Origin: CAVTQZ01 sp963737015
GTDB taxonomy: Bacteria; Actinomycetota; Acidimicrobiia; Acidimicrobiales; UBA8190
DNA length: 64,000 nt
Assembly (NCBI GenBank): GCA_963737015.1
Contig: CAVTQZ010000001.1
Coordinates: 1,736,001 to 1,800,000 of the forward strand
Reading direction: 5' to 3'
In this document: piece by piece, positions 18,799 through 28,000 of the stretch
Layout of the letters: every line of letters starts with the position of its first letter
How positions within the stretch are numbered: the first letter of the stretch is position 1
Made by a program: the position numbers and the translations under genes
Notes under the pieces: generated by a model
Seen by the model: only the letters and a program-made list of their open reading frames with translations
Database searches by the model: none
What the model was told of the DNA's origin: nothing

Positions 18799-19051
18799 TT
18801 GCGAATAGTCCCCGAGAATGCGGCCCGATTTCACGGGCTGGCGGCTACTGCGTGTTGGAACCCGGACAACTTCCTCTTGAAGTGGGCCGGGACCCCATTA
18901 TGCCCGGACTGGCTGTGCAGGAAGGTGAGGGTTTATCTGGCGGCCGCTGGTATCGAGAAGAGGGGCAGCCTCCACCTCCTGGGGCCACAGTGTGGCCACA
19001 CTGATGCTCGAAGGGGGCGCCGACATCCGCTACATCGCGCACTGGCAATGA
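18799..19051 (+). pseudogene. Tyrosine recombinase/integrase remnant
   Basis: The first frame reads PLCPDWLCRKVRVYLAAAGI then EKRGSLHLL, the segment just before the catalytic HxxR motif of XerC/D-like integrases. After about 18980 the match continues in the next frame as HSVATLMLEGGADIRYIAHW and ends at a TGA (19049-19051). The HxxR arginine and the active-site tyrosine are lost. This is a decayed fragment of a second recombinase, unrelated in detail to the intact integrase at 40103. Confidence 0.7.
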
Positions 19052-19083
19052 GATCACTGCATTGCATTGCCTTGCCTCTCCAT

Positions 19084-20028
19084 TCACGTCGACGGTATGG
19101 GCTGCTTGCGGAGCGTGGCTACCGTCACGTGCGGCCAGCTCAGTCCATTGAAATTTAGAAGGACTGTCTGGCTGTACTGGAGTTGATCAAACTCCGGAGA
19201 TCCTTGGACGCTTTCCAACCACAATGTCGACGCAACGAGGGCCGCCGTCGCGTTGGGCCCCCCAGAGCCACCGACGAGGAATGCGGTGTTGTCGGTGCCG
19301 CCACCTTCGACCGGAAGGTCGGACGTCGACACCTGGAGTGTGATGGTCGAGATTATGTCGGAACCCTGTAGTGCCTCGGTCAGGAGGCTGTTGGGATTAT
19401 CCACCATCGACTGGGACATGCCCATCAAGCCTTGCCCGCTTGTCCGAAACGGCGTGTTGGTAGCGAGGTTCTGCTCAGGAAACGGGGCAGTGCCACCGGT
19501 ACCCCCGATGCTGAACGGATCGATGTTAATAGCCGGAATAACAGGAGGTCCGCTAGCTTCGCTGGCGACCCCTTGGGCGAGAACCGTGGTCCCATGCGGG
19601 ATCGACGCAAGCCGCGCAATGGAGGCTGACACCGCGGGGTTTGTGGTAGCAGGGATGTTCACCCAGATTCCAGGCTCGATGTGCAAGCCGTTACCAGGGG
19701 CTGGAAAGTTCGCATCGCCAACCTGCTGCAGGTAACGCACACCGGCCATCTGGATGTCGGGCTGAAGCAGCCCACGGTTTGGGATGCAGCCCGGGATCAC
19801 CTCGAACTCAAGTGTTTCGTCTGTCAGGTTGAGTTCGAGAAAGCGGTCTTGACCGGTGCTGAGCAGATTCGGCCGCCATATCGCGTTGAATCCTCTGCCC
19901 CGCCATGTGCCTTGTAACCCTGCAAGAAGTCCAAGGTCGCACGTGGGAGGGGGCGGCGGAGGTGGCGTTGGTGGAACTGGCGGCGGGGACGGGTTGGGGT
20001 TGTATGAGAAGTTTGAGGCGAGGTCCAC
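19084..20028 (-). CDS. Secreted or cytosolic beta-barrel-like protein of unknown function
   Basis: 314 residues from a GTG start. A proline-rich N-terminal stretch (about 10-28) is followed by GLLAGLQGTWRGRGFNAIWR, FLELNLTDETLEFEV, IPNRGLLQPDIQM, GLHIEPGIWVNIPATTNP and SIPHGTTVLAQG. The pattern LxGTWxGxGF with repeated strands suggests a lipocalin/nitrobindin-like barrel, possibly a heme- or lipid-binding family. No clear signal peptide or lipobox. The gene lies inside the mobile element near its left end; its link to transfer or toxin functions is unknown. Confidence 0.6.
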   Translation of the reverse strand: MDLASNFSYNPNPSPPPVPPTPPPPPPPTCDLGLLAGLQGTWRGRGFNAIWRPNLLSTGQDRFLELNLTDETLEFEVIPGCIPNRGLLQPDIQMAGVRYLQQVGDANFPAPGNGLHIEPGIWVNIPATTNPAVSASIARLASIPHGTTVLAQGVASEASGPPVIPAINIDPFSIGGTGGTAPFPEQNLATNTPFRTSGQGLMGMSQSMVDNPNSLLTEALQGSDIISTITLQVSTSDLPVEGGGTDNTAFLVGGSGGPNATAALVASTLWLESVQGSPEFDQLQYSQTVLLNFNGLSWPHVTVATLRKQPIPST

Positions 20029-20225
20029 GGCTTGAGATTAAACGCTCGCAGCGGTCCAAGTGGCCTTCGTGCAAGCTCGCTCTCACTGTCTGACTTGGTA
20101 TCACCAAAGTGTGACCGCGAAGGGCGTTTTCATGATACTCAGACCAGGCGGCCAGCTCGTCTACAAGGTCGTTTGCCGCCTTGACGGAACACGGGCGGAT
20201 CTCTAGAACTCTGTGTCAGGCTCGG

Positions 20226-20636
20226 CTAAATGGCAATCCGGTCAAGGTGTGGCCAATTCGCCGCTTGATGAGGAGATGAGAACTGCGCAACCGAATGAAA
20301 TGCCTTTGGACGTCCGGGAGGGTTCGTTGCGCCGGGACGCAGATGTGCCCACTTCTCGGCAACCGCCACAAGAAGGGAGATAAGTACGAGCAATTGATCG
20401 AGTGAATCATCGATCAGTACGTAGTTGGCGTTCCGTATAAGTAATCCGTACTTGTCTGCGGGTTCCCATTCAAGGTCGAGTAAGCATTCCTCGAGAGCGT
20501 CCCAATTGCGTCCAAAGTACGACGGAAAGGATATTTGAAGCGCGAATTCGGTAAATAAATCATCAATCCCTCTCATTCGTACGCCAGATAATGAAAAAAC
20601 GCGGACGCCTTTATGCCATAACGAAGATTCAAGCAA
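20226..20636 (-). CDS. Barstar-family protein, probable ribonuclease inhibitor/immunity protein
   Basis: 136 residues. The barstar signature is clear at about 35-57: ISFPSYFGRNWDALEECLLD, then LEW. In barstar this region and the following helix block the barnase active site. The TTG start lies one base after the stop of the upstream frame. No barnase-type nuclease is seen next to it, so it may be an orphan immunity gene left from RHS tip exchange. The C-terminal ~45 residues extend past the usual ~90-residue fold. Confidence 0.75.
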   Translation of the reverse strand: MLESSLWHKGVRVFSLSGVRMRGIDDLFTEFALQISFPSYFGRNWDALEECLLDLEWEPADKYGLLIRNANYVLIDDSLDQLLVLISLLVAVAEKWAHLRPGATNPPGRPKAFHSVAQFSSPHQAANWPHLDRIAI

Positions 20637-20637
20637 T

Positions 20638-21054
20638 TTAAGTTGATCGGGTCGGGCATCTACACGACGACTCGTTCTGGTCCTCGATTGACCCCTCTTC
20701 GTAAGGGATGAACGTCGTATTTCTCATACGTGATGTGGTTGCCCGCAACGTCTGTCTTAGGCAGGTGGCCTGGTCCACGATTTTCACAAGGTCTCCTCCT
20801 CGGAATCCACGTGGAGCGCGTGCGTAGCGACGGGCATATTGAGCGACGCGTCTCGCGTAATCTGGGACTAATTGCTCTTCAAGGTCGCGTGTAATCTGTG
20901 CGCTACGAGCGTCCCCCTCGCGTTCAAGTCCCTCAAGAGCGTTGAGACCAAAGTCGAACTCCGCTTCCGCTTCATCGGGTTGCTCCTCCCCCGATGAGAT
21001 CTTCGAGCTTGGTCGCCCAGTTCCCCAAACCCACCTCGGCTGGCTTTGCCTCAA
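20638..21054 (-). CDS. Hypothetical protein in immunity-gene cluster
   Basis: Up to 138 residues from a TTG at 21054. The credible part begins near residue 27 (EAEAEFDFGLNALEGLEREG) and is charged and helical through VPDYARRVAQYARRYARA. No other in-frame start lies closer to it. It overlaps the end of a 38-codon frame upstream and touches the barstar gene downstream. It may be the 3' part of a frameshifted gene. Not recognised. Confidence 0.4.
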   Translation of the reverse strand: MRQSQPRWVWGTGRPSSKISSGEEQPDEAEAEFDFGLNALEGLEREGDARSAQITRDLEEQLVPDYARRVAQYARRYARAPRGFRGGDLVKIVDQATCLRQTLRATTSRMRNTTFIPYEEGSIEDQNESSCRCPTRST

Positions 21055-21088
21055 TCACCTGCGCATCGCCGTAGTAGTCGCGACTCAC
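20972..21088 (-). CDS. Short overlapping frame, hypothetical
   Basis: 38 residues (VSRDYYGDAQVIEAKPAEVG...), GTG start overlapping the stop of the previous frame (GTGA, 21085-21088). The sequence looks protein-like, with ordered polar/apolar spacing. Together with the frames before and after it could be one gene broken by two frameshifts. Confidence 0.35.
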   Translation of the reverse strand: MSRDYYGDAQVIEAKPAEVGLGNWATKLEDLIGGGATR

Positions 21089-21228
21089 CACGGCCAGCCC
21101 TTCGGACCGAAAGTAATGAATTCGGACGGCTCAGCTGCCACGCCAGCTCGCACCCTTTCGACGTCGCTGCGTGGCAACTCGAAGAAGCGCCCGCCCATGG
21201 TCAATCGCATTATGGGCTCGTCCTGCAC
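21085..21228 (-). CDS. Short frame, hypothetical
   Basis: 47 residues from a GTG at 21228 preceded by AGGAGG. Contains MRLTMGGRFFELPRSDVERV and FITFGPKGWPW. The good ribosome-binding site supports translation. It ends in a GTGA overlap with the next short frame. Possibly the N-terminus of a degraded immunity protein. Confidence 0.4.
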   Translation of the reverse strand: MQDEPIMRLTMGGRFFELPRSDVERVRAGVAAEPSEFITFGPKGWPW

Positions 21229-21251
21229 TTGTCCTCCTGCTCGCCGCCACC

Positions 21252-22064
21252 TCAGCCTCGTGTGCAAGCGAGCACAGCCTCGGCGAGGCGCTCTGGATCT
21301 TCCTCCCACCATGCTTCCAGACCCCGCAAAGCCGGAATCAAGTACGGATCTCCTAACGTTTTTGCAGCATCCACGGTGCTTGTCGCAACTGAGTAACCGG
21401 AGAGTTCCTCATTTACACGTTCAACGGTTCCATGTAACCGTCGTAATGCCATCCCAAGCAGCGCCTCCCCACGAATACGCGGATTGCGATCACCTGAACG
21501 CTCGACAAGCGTTCTTTGCACTATTGGCCTCACGACAGGCGCTCGTAACTCCGCGTCCGAGTAATAGAGTTGGCTTGCAAGCCCAAATGTTGCCCATTCG
21601 CGTACTTCATCCTCGTGGTCTTGCGATAGATCTCGCAAGACCCCCACGATCTCCAACGCGTTATGTGGCATTGCTAAGAAGGGGACGTTTGCCGCGACAG
21701 CCCGCCGCACCTGCGACGCGAAGTGATCGGCGAATGAGACCAGGGTTTCGAGAGCTTCCGGAGACCGGCGACTGCCTAGAGCATTGATGAGGCATGCCAA
21801 GACTTCGGGCTCATTTTCCTTCGAAGTGAGTTCTTTAAGCAAAGACACGGACTCGTCAACGAGTGCATAGTCCTCTGGCAAGCCAAGATCGCCAAGAAGC
21901 CCGGCGCTTACTTTCCTCCAGGCCGCATCGCCGCTAAGTCCAAGTTTTGCTGCGGCCTCAAGTACAACCTCTGGAGAGAAATCTTTTGCAAGTTCGAATA
22001 TGGCGTCGTCTCCTGCCTTGAGACCACGCCTCTCCATGGCCTCAAGGAACGGATTTTCAATCAA
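21252..22064 (-). CDS. HEAT-repeat protein, candidate immunity protein of the upstream RHS protein
   Basis: 270 residues, TTG start with GAGGAG 8 bp upstream. Built of helical HEAT-like units: FSPEVVLEAAAKLGL, EPEVLACLINALGSRRSPEA, SQVRRAVAANVPFL, DEVREWATFGLASQLYYSD, NPRIRGEALLGMALRRL and PYLIPALRGLEAWWEEDPER. It begins 20 bp after the stop of the 7-kb RHS gene. HEAT proteins are a common immunity type in polymorphic-toxin loci. Binding to the RHS tip is inferred only from position. Confidence 0.7.
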   Translation of the reverse strand: MIENPFLEAMERRGLKAGDDAIFELAKDFSPEVVLEAAAKLGLSGDAAWRKVSAGLLGDLGLPEDYALVDESVSLLKELTSKENEPEVLACLINALGSRRSPEALETLVSFADHFASQVRRAVAANVPFLAMPHNALEIVGVLRDLSQDHEDEVREWATFGLASQLYYSDAELRAPVVRPIVQRTLVERSGDRNPRIRGEALLGMALRRLHGTVERVNEELSGYSVATSTVDAAKTLGDPYLIPALRGLEAWWEEDPERLAEAVLACTRG

Positions 22065-22084
22065 TCACCCCACTCCTCATCAAT

Positions 22085-25000
22085 CTAGAAACCAAAGGCA
22101 CAAAGAGCGACAAATGGTCCACAGGCGGGAGCCAAAGCCTTACCCAGCCACCAAATTAGAACACCGGTTCCAACGCCCCGAACGACGGCCCGCCCGAAGT
22201 TGCTTTGGCGTTTCTGAATATTTCTCTCTTTTGCCACTTTCTCGTTGAATTTCTCCTTCTGCTTGGCAGAGTTCCATATCCTTCGCTGCGCGGGTGTCAA
22301 CTTCTTGCCGCTTTTGAACGTCTTTCCGTTCGAGCTCTCGTTCAATATCTCTTCTTCTGGCTGAGACAGCCGCTTGGGTTGTTCGATTTGACCACTAAGG
22401 TCGACGTTGTTGATCGGATCCTGGCTGGCATAATCGTACGCATTAGCTGATCCGCCAGGAACAGGGTCGACCTCGAGGAACCTCCCAATGTTAGGTGAAT
22501 AGAGGCGGACTCCCATTCTGACCATACCGAGAAGTCCGCCGGTCGCAAAACGTTCTTTTGCGCCTAGGTAGTCGAGAGATGATGCTGTGCTCTCCCCCAC
22601 TCCCCATACGTCCGTGGTTGGGGAAGGAGCGAACGCAGCTGCCACGGACGTTGTGCCCAAGATGTCGCCTTGTGCGTTCAACGCGGTATACGCCGGCACA
22701 CCTCCAGTGTCGATCACAGTCAGGTCGCCGTTGTCCTCGATGTAACTGACCATCGTGGTAGAGGACGGAGTACTCGTCGGCCACGATGCCACTGGCGAAT
22801 CGCCAGAATCTGGATATGCGTAGGTGATATCGGACACGGTTGCGTGGGTCGAATCGTTCGTCACCACTTCGCGAAGCACGCGTCCGGATGCCGAGAGCGT
22901 GTCCTTCGTTGTATTGCTTCCGTCGTCGATGGAGGTGGCGTGGTCGTTTCCGTCATATGTAATACTCTCGGCTGTTACGCCAGATCCGGCAACTGGCGTC
23001 GCCGATGTCAGCTCACCATGGGAGTTGTACATATAGGAACTTGCGTACGGCGACTTCGTCAGCCGGTCTGCGCCGTCGTAGGTGTACGTGCCGTTACAAC
23101 TCGTGCCCGTCGAGCATCGATTGGTGTCTGAATCGTAGGAGTAATTTGTCGTGAGCGCGTTGTCGGTTACCGCGGTCAACCTCCCGGCCATGTCGTACGC
23201 GTAGGACTGCGAGTCACCAGTCGAGGTCATCGTTGCAATGCGCTGGCCGGGAGTGTACGTGTAGCTCGGAGACGACCTCGTTGACAGGTCGACGCCGTTC
23301 AACCGATTCAAGATGGCAGAGACGAGCCCGTAGTTCGGGTCGTACTGGGTAGTGGTCACAACTCCGTTCGGTCTCGTGGCGGTGGAGAGCCTGCCGAAGG
23401 AGTCGTAGGTGTAATTCATAGTGACCGACGGCGATGATGCCGTCTCGGTCATGGAGCTCTCCTGGTCGAAATTGTTGTAGGAGTAGGACTCGGAAAAAGT
23501 CTTGATGCTCGGGACAGAAGTGGCGACCGAGCTGATCCGCCCTACCTGGTCGAAAGCGGTAGTGGTCACGGTCCCAGACTCGTCTGTGTAGGAAACGATC
23601 CTTCCCAACAGATCGACCTTCTCGGTCGTGGTGCGCAGTGTCCCTGAGGAGTCGGTGTAGCTAGTGGCGATCGTCCCCGGAGTCGCGTAGCTCGTGTTGG
23701 TCGCCACCCCGGCCGCGTTGGTCGTTTGGATCACCCGTCCGCGGTTGTCGTAGGAGGTGCACGACCAGTTGGCGTCTCCCTGGACTTCCTCTCCGGCTTC
23801 GCGCCCTCGCGAGTCGTAGACGTAGAGGTGGACGACCTGGCTGCCTGTGGCCGGCTTCGGGTCGACCTCGGATTTCTTGAGTCCTGCTTGTATCACCCCG
23901 CCCCCCACTCCGCAGACGCTCGCCTGAGGCGAATCGCTGCCTCCGTAGTAGGAGTACATAGTCGACTGGGAGCTCGAGGCCCCGGCCTGGTAGTGGCGAG
24001 AGACCTGAGTGGCGCTGAGCGCGCTCTTGTAGAAGGCGACCTCCGAGATCAGCCCGCTGAACGGATGCGGAGCGACGGTGTTGCCCGCAGTTCCCCCAGG
24101 CCACCCGTAGTCGTATCCGTTTCCGATCGTCGGGATGTTCAGGTTGGCGGTATTGATCGTGCCCGAGAGGGTTCCGACGGCGTTGCCGTCGAGATAGAGA
24201 GTCTGGGAAGTCCCGGAAGCAGACAGCACTGCGTGGTGCCAGTTGCCATCGGTCACAGTTCCCGTCGACGTGATCACACTCCCCGACGACCCCTGCCACA
24301 GCTCGCCGCGAAGCTTTCCATCGGTTCCGACGTATAGAAGGGGGTCGTAGGCGGCACCCGAGCCGTTCGGATAGGCGACCGTGCTAGCCCCAACGACGAC
24401 GCCCTGGGAGACGGTCTTGAACCACGCTTCGACCGACTCGGTCGAAGTCTGCTGAATGAGACCGGTTGGGAGGGTGACCTGGCCACTAGAGCCCCCGAAA
24501 CTTATTGCGCTGGAGGCATCTGTCGGCACCGGGACGGTCCCGCTGCCCGGGAGACCTCCTTGGATGACCGTGAATCCGGAGGAGGAGTAGGTCCCAGCTC
24601 CGGCGTAGCCGGCCGAGTCGCCTGCAATGGTCGTTCCGGTTGGCGCGTTAGGTTCGCAGAGTCGCCACCAGCCATAGGGAGAGTCCGCAGAGACCACAGA
24701 GGCGTAGGCCGACGGTCCTGCAGGAAGAGTTTGTGCGAGCTCGCGCAGATACCCGCACCCCGGTGCCTCGTACGTCGTCTTGGTGGTGAGGTTTAGCCCC
24801 GAAGGATCTTGTGTCGCGGCGGTGGATAGCGAGTTCTGGGGGAGCGCGTAGGTCGTCGTCGTCTTGTGCCCGTCGGGGTCGACGCTCGACGTCGAGAGCC
24901 CGTAGCGAGAGGCGAGATCTGCCCCGGGGATGGCTGTGAGCGATCCTCCGGGCGGGGTCCAATCGAGGTAGAGATGCGAGGTTCCGCCTCCCTGCCAGTA

Positions 25001-28000
25001 GCTGATGCGTATTCGGTGATAGCTGTTCGCCACGTTGTTCGTGATGGTGGCTGTGACCGGCGAGTATGTGCCGGTGTAGATCCAGCCGTCGGACACCAAA
25101 GTGTCGTCCACGTAGATGCGAACCCCGTCGTCGGCGAGGCCCTGGAAAGAATACGTCCCCGTCTGGGGGAGCTGGATCGTGCCGGTGTACTCAGCGGACC
25201 AGTTGCTCCCCGAAGTAAGTCCCGAGACAGGGACGTTTCCGTTCCAGTTGGCGTCGACCGCTCCGGTCGGGTCTCCTGCCCCCGTCGCATGGACCATCGG
25301 TGTCCCGGCGGCGTTTGTGTTGTTGCAGGGCTGCGTCGAGGGAGGAACGTTGCAGTAATAGACAGCAGCGAGCCCAGAGATGTTCTCGTCGTAGCTCGTC
25401 GTCGAGTGAGGCGTCTGCGCTGCGGTGCAGCTTCCGTTCGGTACGAGGCCTGTGAAGCAGGACGACGGCCCCGGGCCGTAGGTGTCGGTTGCGAGATGGG
25501 GAGGGGTGGCCCCCCACTGGTTCGCTGCTCCGTCTTGTCCGTGGTCGTAGATAGTCGTCGTCTCGAGGTTTGTCGGGTCGATCACTGAGGTCTGTCCGTC
25601 GTAGCTGTCCCATGTGTAGCTGGTGGTCAGCCCTGCGGCGTCCGTGTCGGACGCGACCCTCCCGCCCGCATCTGAGACCACCTGGCGGAGGTATCCGTTC
25701 GCTCCTGTGAAGCCGGACGCATTCACCTGGGTCTCGGGCATTCCCTGGCCGTTTGTTGTATATGTGTAGGAGTGCTCGGGCTGTGCCTGTCCTGATTGGG
25801 GCGCGGGTTGTGTGACGCTTTGGACGCGGTTCGAAGAGTCGTAGGCGACGGTCGTCAGCACCGTCGAGTCGTTCGTACGGATGCCGGCGTTCACCTCGTC
25901 TGCTGCCAATGGGCTCCTGATGGTGGTAAGCCTCCCGGAGGAGTCGTATGCGAAGTCGGTGAGCTCAGTGTTGGTGTTTCCGTTCCCGGCCCAGTTCTCG
26001 ACGCGCACCAACTCCCCAGATGGGTTGTAGTAGAGGTTCGACGAGGTCCCGTCCCAGAACTGGATGAGGCACAAAGATCCGGTCGGCGGATAGTTGAACC
26101 CGGTGGGCACCGCGCAGTCGGGGTTCGGATGTTGGCTGGGGTCGGTGGCGTACGTAAAGGTGACCTGGCGCCCGGAGACCGGATCCGCGATTGAGGCGAG
26201 TCGACTGTTCGACCCGCTCAAGTTGTAAACGGGCGCGGCAGGCTTAACGTCGTCCTGGCCAGAGGTCGCAGAGGTGAGCTCACCCTGCTGGTTGAACACA
26301 TAAGTGACACCGTCTTCACCCTGGACGGTGATGTTGCCATTTCCGTCGGTCGACACGGTGGCGTCTCCGTCGACCGTCGGCTTCCAGTCGGCTAGGGATC
26401 CAAGTCCCCCGGAGTTGATGTACTCGTCGGTCGAGCCGTCAGGGCCTACGAGGACGAGGTCGCTCGAGTTGACCTCTGCTCGAACGTAGGAGAGCGTCTG
26501 GCCGTCGTCACCTGAGAACGACCACCCCTGGGGCATGGTCTGTGGTACCGGCGACAACCACGAAGAAGGAATTTCTTCGTTGAGAGGGCCCGCCACCCAC
26601 AGGTCGATGAGACCACCACCGGTGTCGTTGTAATAGTCGATCGTGACGGGCTGGGTGAGCGACTGTCCGACGTTCGAAAACGCTGGCGACCCGCTGAACT
26701 GGTTCGGGTACTGGGTGACACCGTCACTCCAGCGGTTCAGCACCTCCGTGTTTCCGTACCAAATTTGTACTCCGTCGTCTGACTCGGCTCCGATGTACCA
26801 GTTGGTCTGAGCGTATGGAAGAGTGAGGTAACCCTTCCATTGCACGCAGTATCCGGTCGAGCTGATCGGCGGAGCCGGCGAGGACCCGTTCGCCCAATTG
26901 AAGTTCACGACCGGGTCCTGGCGGACAACCTCGAGCGTCCCAGATTGGCTCGGAGAAAAGGGTGTCATGTTCGGAGAAGGCATCGGCGAACAGGCGTTGT
27001 AGTAAGAGCCGGTGAGCCCATACGCGGGAGGTGACTGGGAGTTGTACGTGAAGGTGGACTCGATGTTGCCACCCACACTGTTCATCGCCGGCGTGGAGGT
27101 CTGATACGCCAGGTTCCCGGTGGCCAGGTTCACCGTGACCGGATCGACCTGGTCGGTCGGGCTCGTCGGGTCAGTGCCGAGGCGAAGGTTTATCTTTAGC
27201 GTCCAGCTCGGAGAAACCGACAACAAGGTTCCGTCGCCTGCGTAGACGCACCACGTGTAGGTGACACCGTCCATCAGGGATCCCGTTGGCGCGGTCCACG
27301 TTGGATTCGAGAGCCATCCCGAGTCGACGACGGCCCCCGAGAAGCTGCAGCTAGTGCCGTTCGAGACCTGGAACCAGTAGCTCACGCTGTCGCCGTCGCC
27401 GTCGCTCGATGTGCTCGAGGTGAACGTCGGAGTGCTCGTCGTTAGCGTGGAGGCATTCGCCGGGCTCTGTAACACCGGTTGGCTCGGAGGCGTGTTCCAG
27501 GTGACCAATAGCTGTGGCGCGACTCCACCTAGGAGGTTCGTCTCTTCGACGGCCATCGGATAGACGAGCGCGTTCGCACCGGCGGTGTCCAAGGAGATGC
27601 CGTAGTTCGAAGACGGGTTGCTCACCCAGCTCTGGGCCCAGGAAGTGATCGAGGCAGACGAAATCTGTCCCGTGGTCGCCGAAACAGCGACGTTCTGTGA
27701 GTAGTGGTTTGGCTTCGTGTTCCAAGTAATGGAAGAGGCGGTCCAGGACTGGCCCACCTGCCAGAGGTCGAAGGTTGCCCCCGCAGAAGAAGACAGGTGG
27801 ATGAAGTTCGACCACACCGCTTGTGAGACCACGGCATTTGTTGGGATCGAAGAGGTATCGAAGTGCTGGTAGGAGTAGCACTGGGCGCTCGAGTAGGTGA
27901 TATATCCGGCGCAGTCGACGTACTCCGAACCGTCCCACTGATTCGCCCCGCTGTAGTTCGTCGTCGGATATTGAGAGTCAGCGAAGGCGTCGTAGGTAGT

